DNA from: Streptomyces sp. TP-A0874
GTDB lineage: Bacteria > Actinomycetota > Actinomycetes > Streptomycetales > Streptomycetaceae
Reading direction: 5' to 3'
Length of the DNA: 64,000 bases
Assembly (NCBI RefSeq): GCF_001748085.1
Contig: NZ_BBZK01000003.1
Span: 868,001 to 932,000 of the forward strand
The first letter of the stretch is position 1, and every line of letters begins with the position of its first letter. Shown here piece by piece: positions 33,252 to 42,542 of the stretch. Below the pieces are notes generated by a model that was not told the origin of the DNA, did no database searches, and saw only the letters and a list, made by a program, of their open reading frames with translations. A program made the position numbers and the translations under genes.

Positions 33252-34262
33252 TCAGGCGGAGGGGGTGGGGAGCGGGGCCGAGGCTTCGCCCGGGGTGGGG
33301 GTGGATGTGGGGGAGGCCGGGGGGAGCGGGCGTTCCCGGAGGGAGAGCAGGAGGCGGAGCACCGCGATCCACAGCAGACAGGAGCCGAGCATGTGGGCCG
33401 CCACCAGGACCTCTGGCATACCGGTGAAGTACTGCACGTAGCCGATCGCGCCCTGGGCGACCAGTATCGCCAGGAGTTCCCTGGTGCGCGCGCGGGGGCC
33501 CGCCGGGGCGTCCACGGCGCGCATCACGGCCCAGAGCGCCAGGGCGAGCAGCACCAGTAGCCAGGCGAAGGCGGCGTGGAACTTGGAGATGCCCTCCCAG
33601 TCGACCGGGATGCGGGGCACCTCGCTGGAGTCGCCCGGGTGCGGACCGGCGCCGGTCACCACGGTGCCGACGGCGATCAGGACCGCGGAGACGCCGACCA
33701 TCGCCTGCACCAGACGACGGATCCGGAGACCGACCAGCGGGCGCGGGGCCGCGTCGCCCTCCCGGGTGCGCTGCCAGGTGACCAGCGCGACCGTGAGCAG
33801 GGCGGTGGTGAGCAGGAAGTGGGAGGCCACCGTGTACGGGTTGAGGTCCGTGAGCACCGTGATACCGCCGAGCACCGCGTTGCCCATGACGAGCCAGAAC
33901 TGCCACCAGCCCAGCCGGGTCAGGGAGCGCCGCCAAGGCTTCGCCGAGCGGGCGGCGAGGATCGTCCAGCCGACGGCCGCGGAGACCGCGTAGGTCAGCA
34001 GCCGGTTGCCGAACTCGATGACGCCGTGCAGCCCCATCTCACGGGTGGTGGTGAGGCTCTCCTCGGTGCAGGACGGCCAGGTTGGGCAGCCCAAGCCGGA
34101 GCTGGTCAGACGCACGGCCCCGCCGGTGACCACGATGACCACGATCATCACCACGGAGGAGAGGGCGGCCCGCTGGACCGTCTTGGAGGTGGGGGTCCAG
34201 CGCTCGGCGAGGTAGGCGAGGGGATTGCGCACGGCTTGGGTCAGTTGGGACACGCGGTTCAT
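33252..34262 (-). CDS. ctaA: Heme A synthase (COX15/CtaA)
   Basis: CtaA oxidises heme O to heme A for cytochrome oxidase. This membrane protein has eight predicted helices in two repeated four-helix bundles. Heme-ligand histidines are in GLHGVIEFGNR, VASHFLLT, SKFHAAFAW and VAAHMLGS. The extracellular cysteine pair is in GLGCPTWPSC. ATG 34262 gives 336 residues. Neither it nor a TTG at 34283 has a ribosome binding site. TAGGAT overlapping this ATG lies 7 nt before GTG 34253, so a leaderless start at 34253 is a good alternative. Confidence 0.94.
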   Translation of the reverse strand: MNRVSQLTQAVRNPLAYLAERWTPTSKTVQRAALSSVVMIVVIVVTGGAVRLTSSGLGCPTWPSCTEESLTTTREMGLHGVIEFGNRLLTYAVSAAVGWTILAARSAKPWRRSLTRLGWWQFWLVMGNAVLGGITVLTDLNPYTVASHFLLTTALLTVALVTWQRTREGDAAPRPLVGLRIRRLVQAMVGVSAVLIAVGTVVTGAGPHPGDSSEVPRIPVDWEGISKFHAAFAWLLVLLALALWAVMRAVDAPAGPRARTRELLAILVAQGAIGYVQYFTGMPEVLVAAHMLGSCLLWIAVLRLLLSLRERPLPPASPTSTPTPGEASAPLPTPSA

Positions 34263-34296
34263 CCTACGCGGGAGCTTGTGCAACTTTTCACGAGGG

Positions 34297-35106
34297 TCAT
34301 TCCCACTTGAAGAAGCGGGCGGCGGCGGACAGGCCCAGCACCGACCAGGCGGTCAGCACGGCCAGCTCCCGCCAGGGCACCGGACCGGCTCCCTGGAGCA
34401 CCCCGCGCAGCCCCTCGGAGAGCGCGGTGATGGGCAGCAGGGAGAGTACTCCCTGCGCCGCCTCGGGGAACTTGTCCAGCGGTACCACCACGCCGCCGCC
34501 GACCAGCAGGAGGAGGAAGACGAGGTTGGCCGCGGCGAGGGTGGCCTCGGCCTTCAGGGTGCCCGCCATCAGCAGGCCGAGTCCGCAGAACGCGGCGGTG
34601 CCCAGGGCCAGCAGCAGCACGACGGATAGCGCCCCGCCCGGCGAGCCGAGGCCCTCGGGGGACCAGCCCAGAGCGACCGCCACCACGGCGAGCAGCGCGA
34701 TCTGCAGGGCCTCGACGACCAGCACGGAGCCGGTCTTCGCGGTCATCAGCGCCCAGCGGGGGAGGGGCGAGGCGCCCAGCCGCTTGAGGACCCCGTAGCG
34801 GCGTTCGAAGCCGGTGGCGATGGCCTGCCCGGTGAAGGCCGTCGACAGCACGGCCAGCGCCAGCACCCCGGGGGCCAGGAAGTCGACCGAAGCGCCGTCG
34901 GCGCCGAAGTCCACGATGTCCACGGTGCTGAACAGCACCAGGAGCAGGGTCGGGATGATCACGGTCAGCAGCAGCTGCTCGCCGTTGCGCAGCAGCATCC
35001 GGGTCTCCAGGGCGGTCTGCGCGAGGATCATCCGGCTGAGCGGGGCCGCCCCCGGCGCCGGGCGGAAGACCCCGGGGCCGGTGGTGCCGGTGGTGTCGGT
35101 GGTCAT
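34297..35106 (-). CDS. ABC-2 type transporter permease
   Basis: This 269-residue membrane protein has six hydrophobic segments typical of ABC-2 (DrrB-like) exporters, with the conserved RRYGVLKRLGASPLPRWAL cytoplasmic segment near residue 105. Its ATG overlaps the stop of the ATPase gene by 4 nt, so the two form one exporter. The substrate is unknown. Its position between ctaA and the suf operon hints at a role in heme, redox or envelope physiology, but this is inference from location only. Confidence 0.9.
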   Translation of the reverse strand: MTTDTTGTTGPGVFRPAPGAAPLSRMILAQTALETRMLLRNGEQLLLTVIIPTLLLVLFSTVDIVDFGADGASVDFLAPGVLALAVLSTAFTGQAIATGFERRYGVLKRLGASPLPRWALMTAKTGSVLVVEALQIALLAVVAVALGWSPEGLGSPGGALSVVLLLALGTAAFCGLGLLMAGTLKAEATLAAANLVFLLLLVGGGVVVPLDKFPEAAQGVLSLLPITALSEGLRGVLQGAGPVPWRELAVLTAWSVLGLSAAARFFKWE

Positions 35107-36029
35107 ACGCGCAGCTCCTCGCCGGTCAGCTCCAGGAAGACGTCCTCCAGTGTGTGGCGTTCGACCGAGATCCGGTCGGGGAGTACGCCGTGCTGCGCAC
35201 ACCACGAGGTGACGGTGGCCAGCAGTTGCGGGTCCACGGTCCCGGTGACGCGGTAGGAACCGGGCGCCGGTTCTGCGGCGGCCGTGCCGGCCGGCAGTGC
35301 TTCGAGCAGCCCGCCGAGGTCCAGGCCCGGGCGGCCGGTGAAGCGCAGGGTGTTCTCCGCGCCACCGCGGCACAGCTCCTCGGGGCTGCCCTGGGCCACC
35401 ACCCTGCCGGCGTCGATGATCGCCACATCGTCCGCGAGCTGCTCCGCCTCGTCCATGAAGTGGGTGGTCAGCACGGTGCTCACCCCGTCGGCGCGGAGTT
35501 CGCGCAGCAGCTCCCAGGTGGCGTGCCGGGCCTGCGGGTCCAGGCCGGCGGTGGGTTCGTCGAGGAAGACCAGCTCCGGTCGGCCCACGACCGCCATGGC
35601 CAGGGCCAGGCGCTGCCGCTGACCGCCGGAGAGTCGGCGGTAGGGCGTGCGTCCGCAGCCGCCCAGCCCCAGTCGGTCGACCAGCAGTCCGACGTCCACC
35701 GGCTCCGCGTGGAGTCCGGCGATGTGCCGCAGCATCTCCTCCGCGCGGGCCCCGGGGTAGACCCCGCCGGACTGCAGCATCACGCCGATCCGAGGCCGCA
35801 GCGCGGCCGCCTCGGTCACCGGGTCGAGCCCGAGGACCCGCACCGATCCGGCGTCCGGGCGCCGGTAGCCTTCGCAGATCTCGACGGTGGTGGTCTTCCC
35901 GGCGCCGTTGGGGCCGAGGACGGCGGTGATCGTCCCGCGCCGGACGGACAGGTCGAGCCCGTTCACCGCGGTCTTCGAGCCGTAGCGCTTGACCAGGCCC
36001 CGGAGCTGGACGACGGGCGTGTTTCCCAT
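35103..36029 (-). CDS. ABC transporter ATP-binding protein
   Basis: This 308-residue ATPase is of the DrrA/NatA exporter type. Walker A GPNGAGKTT is at residues 39-47, followed by the Q-loop VMLQSGGVYP, signature LSGGQRQRLALA, Walker B LVFLDEPTAG and the H-loop THFMDEAEQL. A C-terminal extension of about 85 residues matches other exporter ATPases. ATG 36029 lacks a conventional binding site at normal spacing, and TAGACT lies 7 nt upstream, suggesting a leaderless mRNA. It is divergent from sufR. Confidence 0.93.
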   Translation of the reverse strand: MGNTPVVQLRGLVKRYGSKTAVNGLDLSVRRGTITAVLGPNGAGKTTTVEICEGYRRPDAGSVRVLGLDPVTEAAALRPRIGVMLQSGGVYPGARAEEMLRHIAGLHAEPVDVGLLVDRLGLGGCGRTPYRRLSGGQRQRLALAMAVVGRPELVFLDEPTAGLDPQARHATWELLRELRADGVSTVLTTHFMDEAEQLADDVAIIDAGRVVAQGSPEELCRGGAENTLRFTGRPGLDLGGLLEALPAGTAAAEPAPGSYRVTGTVDPQLLATVTSWCAQHGVLPDRISVERHTLEDVFLELTGEELRV

Positions 36030-36108
36030 GGGAGGAAGTCTACGGAGGGCCGGACGCTCCCTCGGGCGGCGGGCTTCGCCGGGGGCGGGGCGGCAGGGGG
36101 CAGAGGGG

Positions 36109-36122
36109 TTAGGTCACCCTAA
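36109..36122. promoter_or_regulatory. Short palindrome in the ABC-sufR intergenic region
   Basis: TTAGG (36109-36113) and CCTAA (36118-36122) flank TCAC. It is an exact dyad in the divergent gap, but too short for the 19-bp iron-box of DmdR/IdeR regulators. A binding protein cannot be named. Confidence 0.3.
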
Positions 36123-36181
36123 GTGATCAAGGGCACTCCCGTCCCCGCGAGCCGCGAGTTGTCGGGTCGCGGGGAATTACG

Positions 36182-36195
36182 CAACAATGGCGTTG
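36182..36195 (+). promoter_or_regulatory. SufR operator overlapping the sufR start
   Basis: CAAC-AATGGC-GTTG matches exactly the CAAC-N6-GTTG palindrome that I recall being reported for Streptomyces SufR. It covers the candidate -10 (AACAAT, 36183-36188) and ends at the GTG start codon. A repressor bound here would block initiation of the whole suf operon. TTGTCG at 36159-36164 is a plausible -35. Confidence 0.7.
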
Positions 36196-36941
36196 TGAAA
36201 TACACCGGCGAGGGATACGGCATGGAACCGGCGGTCGAGACGACCGCCGGTCCGCAGTCGATGTCGGCCTCGTTCGGGGACGACGGGCAGCGCAGCACCC
36301 GCAACCGGGTGGTCCGCTCGATCCTGGACCACGGCCCGTCCACCGCCGCGGATCTCGCCGAGCGGCTGGAGCTGACCCAGGCGGCGGTCCGCCGGCACCT
36401 GGACGCACTCGTCGCGGAAGGGGTCGTCGAGCCGCGCGAACGCCGGGTCTACGGGGCCCGCGGCCGCGGACGGCCCGCCCGTGCCTTCGCCCTCACCGAC
36501 TTCGGTCGGGACGCCTTCGACCAGGCCTACGACAAGCTCGCGGTCGACGCGCTCCGCTGGATCGCCCAGGCCGCCGGCGGCGGCCAGATGGGCGAGGCCG
36601 CGGTCGCCGCCTTCGCCCGGGCCCGGATGGCCGCCTACGCCGAGCGGTACGGCGAGGCGGTCCGCAGCGCCGCGCCCGAACAGCGGACCGGTGCCCTGGC
36701 CAAGGCGTTGACCACCGACGGGTACGCTGCTACGGCGCGCAGCGCACCGGTCGGCGAACAGCTCTGTCAGCACCACTGCCCGGTCGCCCACGTCGCGGAG
36801 GAGTTCCCACAGCTCTGCGAGGCGGAGACCGAGCTCTTCTCCCAGTTGCTCGGCACCCATGTGCAGCGACTGGCCACCATCGCCCACGGCGACGGGGTGT
36901 GTACGACGTTCGTCCCGAACGCCAAACCCCCCGCCCGTTAG
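36195..36941 (+). CDS. sufR: SufR, Fe-S-sensing repressor of the suf operon
   Basis: SufR is a winged-helix repressor that holds an Fe-S cluster and represses Fe-S assembly genes when clusters are sufficient. The DNA-binding domain is at about 35-100 (TAADLAERLELTQAAVRRHLDAL). Cluster ligands are the cysteines of CQHHC (191, 195) and Cys208. GTG 36195 lies 6 nt after AACAAT and would be leaderless. ATG 36222, preceded by GGCGAGGGA, is the alternative (239 residues). It is the first gene of the suf operon, 66 bp before sufB. Confidence 0.94.
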   Translation: MKYTGEGYGMEPAVETTAGPQSMSASFGDDGQRSTRNRVVRSILDHGPSTAADLAERLELTQAAVRRHLDALVAEGVVEPRERRVYGARGRGRPARAFALTDFGRDAFDQAYDKLAVDALRWIAQAAGGGQMGEAAVAAFARARMAAYAERYGEAVRSAAPEQRTGALAKALTTDGYAATARSAPVGEQLCQHHCPVAHVAEEFPQLCEAETELFSQLLGTHVQRLATIAHGDGVCTTFVPNAKPPAR

Positions 36942-37007
36942 ACCACAGACCGCGTTCACCATCGACACACCACAGCATCCACCAAGCACGGCCGGGAGGA
37001 ACCCCGC

Positions 37008-38429
37008 ATGACACTCCCCACGGAGACCGCTCACCCCGAGCTCGAGGGCCTGGGCAACTACGAGTACGGCTGGGCCGACTCCGACATCGCCGGCTCGCAG
37101 GCCAAGCGAGGCCTCTCGGAGGCCGTCGTCCGGGACATCTCGGAGAAGAAGTCCGAGCCGGACTGGATGCTGAAGCTGCGGCTCAAGGGCCTGAAGCTCT
37201 TCGAGAAGAAGCCCATGCCCAGCTGGGGCAGCGACCTGTCGGGCATCGACTTCGACAACATCAAGTACTTCGTGCGCTCCACCGAGAAGCAGGCCACGTC
37301 CTGGGAGGAGCTGCCCGAGGACATCAAGAACACCTACGACAAGCTGGGCATCCCCGAGGCGGAGAAGCAGCGGCTGGTCGCGGGTGTCGCGGCGCAGTAC
37401 GAGTCCGAGGTCGTCTACCACCAGATCCGCGAGGACCTGGAGGCGCAGGGCGTCCTGTTCCTGGACACCGACACCGCGCTCAAGGAGCACCCCGAGCTGT
37501 TCAAGGAGTACTTCGGCACGGTGATCCCGGTGGGCGACAACAAGTTCGCCTCGCTGAACACCGCGGTCTGGTCCGGCGGCTCCTTCATCTACGTGCCGCC
37601 GGGCGTCCACGTCGACATCCCGCTCCAGGCCTACTTCCGGATCAACACCGAGAACATGGGCCAGTTCGAGCGGACCCTGATCATCGTCGACGAGAACGCC
37701 TACGTGCACTACGTCGAGGGCTGCACGGCGCCGATCTACTCCTCCGACTCGCTGCACAGCGCCGTCGTGGAGATCATCGTCAAGAAGGGCGGCCGCTGCC
37801 GCTACACGACCATCCAGAACTGGTCGAACAACGTCTACAACCTGGTCACCAAGCGTGCCGTGGCGTACGAGGGCGCGACCATGGAGTGGGTCGACGGCAA
37901 CATCGGCTCCAAGGTCACCATGAAGTACCCGGCGGTCTACCTGATGGGCGAGCACGCCAAGGGCGAGACCCTGTCGGTCGCCTTCTCGGGCGAGGGCCAG
38001 CACCAGGACGCCGGCGCGAAGATGGTCCACATGGCTCCGCGCACCTCCTCGAACATCGTCTCCAAGTCGGTGGCGCGCGGCGGCGGGCGGACGTCCTACC
38101 GCGGTCTGATCGAGATCGGCGAGGGCGCCGAGGGCTCGAAGTCCAACGTGCTCTGCGACGCGCTGCTCGTGGACACCATCTCCCGCTCGGACACCTACCC
38201 CTACGTGGATGTCCGTGAGGACGACGTGTCGATGGGCCACGAGGCCACGGTCTCCAAGGTCAGCGACGACCAGCTCTTCTACCTCATGAGCCGTGGGCTC
38301 TCCGAGGAGGAGGCCATGGCGATGATCGTGCGCGGCTTCGTCGAGCCCATCGCTCGCGAGCTGCCCATGGAGTACGCGCTGGAGCTCAACCGGCTGATCG
38401 AGCTGCAGATGGAAGGCGCGGTCGGCTGA
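37008..38429 (+). CDS. sufB: SufB, Fe-S cluster assembly scaffold
   Basis: SufB forms the SufBC2D scaffold on which nascent Fe-S clusters are built. It is 473 residues long and highly conserved. Typical segments are [42 protein letters not shown], which carries a conserved cysteine, and the C-terminal [18 protein letters not shown]. There is no intein, unlike the mycobacterial homologue. ATG 37008 follows GGGAGGA. It is the second gene of sufR-B-D-Rieske-C-S-U-T. Confidence 0.97.
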   Translation: MTLPTETAHPELEGLGNYEYGWADSDIAGSQAKRGLSEAVVRDISEKKSEPDWMLKLRLKGLKLFEKKPMPSWGSDLSGIDFDNIKYFVRSTEKQATSWEELPEDIKNTYDKLGIPEAEKQRLVAGVAAQYESEVVYHQIREDLEAQGVLFLDTDTALKEHPELFKEYFGTVIPVGDNKFASLNTAVWSGGSFIYVPPGVHVDIPLQAYFRINTENMGQFERTLIIVDENAYVHYVEGCTAPIYSSDSLHSAVVEIIVKKGGRCRYTTIQNWSNNVYNLVTKRAVAYEGATMEWVDGNIGSKVTMKYPAVYLMGEHAKGETLSVAFSGEGQHQDAGAKMVHMAPRTSSNIVSKSVARGGGRTSYRGLIEIGEGAEGSKSNVLCDALLVDTISRSDTYPYVDVREDDVSMGHEATVSKVSDDQLFYLMSRGLSEEEAMAMIVRGFVEPIARELPMEYALELNRLIELQMEGAVG

Positions 38430-38507
38430 CCGCCGCACCGCGACACCTCCCCCCGGCGCACCACCACGAGGCGCCCGTCCTTCGAGAAAGTGAGCAGTAC
38501 GACAGCC

Positions 38508-39689
38508 ATGGCTGACAACATTCCGGCCGGTAGCACCACCGAGGGTGCCGTGCAGGTGGGCGGGGGCGAGCACCGTCCCGCAGAGGCGCGGATGAGCGCC
38601 GCACCCTCGTACGACGTCGCGGACTTCCCCGTACCACACGGCCGCGAGGAGGAGTGGCGGTTCACCCCGCTCGAGCGGCTCCGCGGGCTGCACGACGGCA
38701 CCGCCACGGCCGACGGCGGCATCCGGTTCGAGGTGACCACCCCCGAGGGCGTCACCTACGAGCTGGTCGACCGGGAGGACCCGCGGCTGGGTCGGGCCGG
38801 CAAGCCGGTGGACCGGGTCGCAGCCCAGGCGTACAGCTCCTTCGAGAAGGCCGCCGTCTTCTCGATCCCCAAGGAGACCGTGCTGACCGAGCCGGTCCGG
38901 ATCAGCGTGCAGGGTACGGGCGGCACCGCCTACCACCACCAGGTCGTCGAGGTGGGGGCCTTCGCCGAGGCGGTGGTGATCGTCGACCACACCGGCGAGG
39001 CGACCTTCGGCTCCAACATCGAGTACCTGGTGGGGGACGGCGCCAAGCTCACCGTGGTCTCCCTCCAGGACTGGGCCGACGGCGCGGTCCACGCCGGTCA
39101 GCACACCGCGCTGGTCGGCCGGGACGCCACCTTCAAGTCGGTGGTCCTCACCTTCGGCGGCGACCTGGTGCGGCTCCACCCGCGGGTGGTCTACAGCGGT
39201 CCCGGCGGCGAGGCCGAGCTCTACGGCCTCTACTTCACCGACAACGGACAGCACCAGGAGCACCGGCTCTTCATCGACCACGACACGCCGCACTGCCGCA
39301 GCAACGTCGTCTACAAGGGCGCCCTCCAGGGCAAGGAGGCACACGCCGTCTGGATCGGCGACGTGCTCATCCAGGCCGCGGCGGAGGGCACCGATACCTA
39401 CGAGCTCAACCGGAACCTCGTCCTCACCGAGGGGGCCCGGGTGGACTCGGTGCCCAACCTGGAGATCGAGACCGGCGAGATCGTCGGAGCCGGCCACGCC
39501 TCGACGACCGGCCGCTTCGACGACGAGCAGCTGTTCTACCTGATGGCCCGCGGCATCCCGGCCGAGGAGGCCCGCCGGCTGGTGGTCCGCGGCTTCTTCG
39601 CGGAGCTGGTCCAGCAGATCGGCGTCCCCGACCTGGAGGAGCGGCTCATCGCCAAGATCGAGGAGGAGTTGGAGGCGTCCGTCGGATGA
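38508..39689 (+). CDS. sufD: SufD, Fe-S cluster assembly protein
   Basis: SufD pairs with SufB in the SufBC2D scaffold and is needed for iron acquisition into clusters. The 393-residue protein shows REEEWRFTPLERLRGL near the start, the beta-helix core, and the C-terminal HASTTGRFDDEQLFYLMARGIP that mirrors SufB. I chose ATG 38508; GTG 38490 would add six residues, and both starts have weak ribosome binding sites. Its stop overlaps the Rieske gene start. Confidence 0.96.
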   Translation: MADNIPAGSTTEGAVQVGGGEHRPAEARMSAAPSYDVADFPVPHGREEEWRFTPLERLRGLHDGTATADGGIRFEVTTPEGVTYELVDREDPRLGRAGKPVDRVAAQAYSSFEKAAVFSIPKETVLTEPVRISVQGTGGTAYHHQVVEVGAFAEAVVIVDHTGEATFGSNIEYLVGDGAKLTVVSLQDWADGAVHAGQHTALVGRDATFKSVVLTFGGDLVRLHPRVVYSGPGGEAELYGLYFTDNGQHQEHRLFIDHDTPHCRSNVVYKGALQGKEAHAVWIGDVLIQAAAEGTDTYELNRNLVLTEGARVDSVPNLEIETGEIVGAGHASTTGRFDDEQLFYLMARGIPAEEARRLVVRGFFAELVQQIGVPDLEERLIAKIEEELEASVG

Positions 39690-40015
39690 CAGCCGCCCCG
39701 ACTTTCGTACGCGCCTGCGCGCTGGAGGAGCTGGCGGAGGACACCCCCAAGCGGGTCGAACTCGACGGCACCCCGGTCTGCGTCGTCCGCACCGAGGGCG
39801 AGGTGTTCGCGATCAACGACATCTGCTCGCACGCGAACGTCTCCCTCGCCGAGGGAGAGGTGGAGGACTGCCAGGTCGAGTGCTGGCTGCACGGCTCCAG
39901 CTTCGACCTGCGCACCGGCAAGCCCTCCGGCCCGCCCGCCACCCGGCCGGTACCCGTATACCCCGTAAAGATCGAAGGGGACGACGTGCTCGTCTCCGTC
40001 ACCCAGGAGTCCTGA
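39686..40015 (+). CDS. Rieske-type ferredoxin within the suf operon
   Basis: This 109-residue soluble protein resembles the ferredoxin component of non-heme iron oxygenases. The cluster ligands are CSH in DICSHANVSL and CWLH in VECWLHGSSFDLRTG. In actinobacterial suf operons a protein like this sits regularly between sufD and sufC. It may supply electrons for cluster assembly, which is not proven. Its ATG overlaps the sufD stop by 4 nt, and sufC starts 7 nt after its stop. Confidence 0.94.
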   Translation: MTAAPTFVRACALEELAEDTPKRVELDGTPVCVVRTEGEVFAINDICSHANVSLAEGEVEDCQVECWLHGSSFDLRTGKPSGPPATRPVPVYPVKIEGDDVLVSVTQES

Positions 40016-40022
40016 GGCACCC

Positions 40023-40787
40023 ATGGCAACGCTTGAGATCCACGACCTGCACGTCTCCGTCGAGGCCGAGAACGGCCCGCGGGAGATTCTGCGCGGCGTC
40101 GACCTGACCGTGAAGCAGGGCGAGACGCACGCCATCATGGGCCCGAACGGCTCCGGCAAGTCGACCCTCGCCTACGCCCTCGCCGGCCACCCGCGCTACA
40201 CCGTGACCGGTGGCACCGTCACCCTCGACGGCGAGGACGTCCTGGAGATGTCCGTCGACGAGCGCGCCCGCGCCGGCCTGTTCCTCGCCATGCAGTACCC
40301 GGTGGAGGTGCCAGGCGTCTCGGTCTCCAACTTCCTGCGCACCTCCGCCACCGCCGTCCGGGGCGAGGCCCCCAAGCTGCGCACCTGGGTGAAGGAGGTC
40401 AAGGGCGCCATGGAGCGCCTCGACATCGACCCCTCGTTCGCCGAGCGCAACGTCAACGAGGGCTTCTCCGGTGGTGAGAAGAAGCGCCACGAGATCCTCC
40501 AGCTGGAGCTCCTCCGCCCGAAGGTCGCGATCCTCGACGAGACCGACTCCGGTCTGGACGTGGACGCCCTGCGCACCGTCTCCGAGGGCGTCAACCGGGT
40601 GCGGGAGACCGGCGAGGTCGGCACCCTGCTGATCACCCACTACACCCGCATCCTCCGCTACATCAAGCCGGACCACGTGCACGTCTTCGCCCGGGGCCGG
40701 ATCGCCGAGTCCGGTGGCGCCGAGCTCGCCGACGTCCTGGAGGCCGAGGGCTACGAGCAGTACACGAAGGGAGGCGCGACCGCGTGA
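40023..40787 (+). CDS. sufC: SufC, Fe-S assembly ATPase
   Basis: SufC is the ABC-type ATPase that drives conformational change of SufBC2D. In 254 residues it has Walker A GPNGSGKST (40-48), the FSGGEKKRHEILQ signature and the DETDSGLDVDAL Walker B/D-loop, all diagnostic for SufC rather than transport ATPases. The GTG start of sufS overlaps its stop by 4 nt. Confidence 0.97.
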   Translation: MATLEIHDLHVSVEAENGPREILRGVDLTVKQGETHAIMGPNGSGKSTLAYALAGHPRYTVTGGTVTLDGEDVLEMSVDERARAGLFLAMQYPVEVPGVSVSNFLRTSATAVRGEAPKLRTWVKEVKGAMERLDIDPSFAERNVNEGFSGGEKKRHEILQLELLRPKVAILDETDSGLDVDALRTVSEGVNRVRETGEVGTLLITHYTRILRYIKPDHVHVFARGRIAESGGAELADVLEAEGYEQYTKGGATA

Positions 40788-42055
40788 CACAGCTGCCGGG
40801 CCTCCTCTCCGCGGCTCCCTACGACGTCGAGGCGATCCGCAAGGACTTCCCACTGCTGGACCGTCAGGTCCACGACGGGAAGAAGGTCGTTTACCTGGAC
40901 AACGCCGCGACGTCCCAGAAGCCGCGTCAGGTGCTCGACGCCCTGAGCGCCTACTACGAGCGACACAACGCCAATGTGCACCGGGGCGTGCACGTCCTCG
41001 CCGAAGAGGCCACGGCACTGTACGAGGGCGCCCGCGACAAGGTCGCCGCCTTCATCAACGCGCCGAGCCGCGACGAGGTCATATTCACCAAGAACGCCTC
41101 CGAGTCGCTCAACCTCGTCGCCAACATGCTGGGCTGGGCGGACGAGCCCTACCGGGTGGACGGCGACACCGAGATCGTGATCACGGAGATGGAGCACCAC
41201 TCCAACATCGTGCCCTGGCAGCTGCTGGCGCAGCGCACGGGAGCGAAGCTGAAGTGGTTCGGGCTGACCGACGACGGCCGGCTCGACCTCTCCGCGATCG
41301 ACCAGATCATCACCGAGAAGACCAAGGTGGTCTCCTTCACCCTGGTCTCGAACATCCTCGGCACGTTCAACCCGGTCGAGGCGATCGTCCGCCGGGCCCA
41401 GTCGGTCGGCGCGCTGGTCGTCGTCGACGCCTCGCAGGCGGCCCCGCACATGCTCCTGGACGTACAGGCGCTCCAGGCCGACTTCGTGGCCTTCACCGGC
41501 CACAAGATGTGCGGGCCGACCGGCATCGGGGTGCTGTGGGGGCGGCAGGAGCTCCTGGAGGACCTGCCGCCCTTCCTCGGCGGCGGCGAGATGATCGAGA
41601 CCGTCTCCATGCACTCGTCGACGTACGCGCCGGCGCCGCACAAGTTCGAGGCCGGTACGCCGCCGATCGCCCAGGCCGTCGGTCTCGGCGCGGCGGTGGA
41701 CTACCTCACCGCGATCGGCATGGAGAACATCGCCGACCACGAGCGGATGCTCACCGAGTACGCCGTGGGCGAGTTGGCCCGCGTGCCCGACCTGCGGATC
41801 ATCGGCCCCACCACGGCCGAGGACCGGGGTGCCACGATCTCCTTCACCCTGGGGGACATCCACCCCCACGACGTGGGACAGGTGCTCGACGAGCAGGGCA
41901 TCGCCGTGCGGGTCGGACACCACTGCGCCCGCCCCGTCTGCCTTCGGTACGGAATTCCGGCGACCACCCGAGCGTCGTTCTATCTGTACTCCACCCGGGC
42001 GGAGGTCGACGCACTGGCCGAGGGCCTGGAGTACGTACGGAACTTCTTCGGGTGA
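40784..42055 (+). CDS. sufS: SufS cysteine desulfurase
   Basis: SufS is the PLP-dependent enzyme that takes sulfur from cysteine and passes it to SufU. Its 423 residues are typical of group II desulfurases. The PLP lysine is Lys241 in FTGHKMCGPTG. The catalytic cysteine is Cys381 in GHHCARPVCLRYG. The GTG start at 40784 overlaps the sufC stop. A separate ribosome binding site is not obvious, so translation is probably coupled. Confidence 0.97.
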   Translation: MTQLPGLLSAAPYDVEAIRKDFPLLDRQVHDGKKVVYLDNAATSQKPRQVLDALSAYYERHNANVHRGVHVLAEEATALYEGARDKVAAFINAPSRDEVIFTKNASESLNLVANMLGWADEPYRVDGDTEIVITEMEHHSNIVPWQLLAQRTGAKLKWFGLTDDGRLDLSAIDQIITEKTKVVSFTLVSNILGTFNPVEAIVRRAQSVGALVVVDASQAAPHMLLDVQALQADFVAFTGHKMCGPTGIGVLWGRQELLEDLPPFLGGGEMIETVSMHSSTYAPAPHKFEAGTPPIAQAVGLGAAVDYLTAIGMENIADHERMLTEYAVGELARVPDLRIIGPTTAEDRGATISFTLGDIHPHDVGQVLDEQGIAVRVGHHCARPVCLRYGIPATTRASFYLYSTRAEVDALAEGLEYVRNFFG

Positions 42056-42077
42056 ACGAACGAGCAGAGGGTGACTC

Positions 42078-42542
42078 GTGAAGCTTGACTCCATGTACCA
42101 GGACGTGATCCTGGACCACTACAAGCACCCGCACGGGCGCGGGCTGCGCGACGGCGACGCCGAAGTGCACCATGTCAATCCGACGTGCGGGGACGAGATC
42201 ACCCTGCGGGTGCGGCTCGACGGGGAGACGGTCGGGGACATCTCCTACGAGGGGCAGGGCTGCTCGATCAGCCAGGCCAGCGCCTCGGTGCTCAACGAAC
42301 TGCTGGTGGGCAAAGACCTCGACGCAGCCCGGCGGATCCAGGAGACCTTCCTGGAGCTGATGCAGTCGAAGGGCAAGCTGGAACCGGACGACGCGATGGA
42401 GGAGGTACTGGAGGACGCCGTCGCGTTCGCCGGAGTGTCGAAGTATCCGGCCCGCGTCAAATGTGCACTCCTGAGCTGGATGGCTTGGAAGGACGCCACC
42501 GCCCAGGCCCTGGACGAGAAGTCTGCGAGGAAGACGGCATGA
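42078..42542 (+). CDS. sufU: SufU, zinc-dependent sulfurtransferase
   Basis: SufU accepts persulfide sulfur from SufS. It resembles IscU but uses zinc in place of scaffolding a cluster. The zinc ligands are visible as Cys37 (PTCGDE), Asp39, Cys62 (GQGCSISQAS) and Cys129 (VKCALLSW). It has 154 residues, and the SufU-specific insertion lies around 75-110. The GTG start follows AGAGGG. Its stop overlaps the sufT start. Confidence 0.95.
   Translation: MKLDSMYQDVILDHYKHPHGRGLRDGDAEVHHVNPTCGDEITLRVRLDGETVGDISYEGQGCSISQASASVLNELLVGKDLDAARRIQETFLELMQSKGKLEPDDAMEEVLEDAVAFAGVSKYPARVKCALLSWMAWKDATAQALDEKSARKTA

Noticed and set aside
36109..36122. DmdR/IdeR iron box
   Set aside because: The dyad TTAGG-TCAC-CCTAA is only 14 bp, while the known box is 19 bp with a different centre.
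37008..38429. Intein in SufB
   Set aside because: Mycobacterial SufB can carry one, but here the 473-residue sequence is continuous.
36177..39497. Long minus-strand open frame opposite sufR-sufB-sufD
   Set aside because: The plus-strand suf genes are unmistakable and the antisense product has no recognisable domain, so it is a codon-bias shadow.
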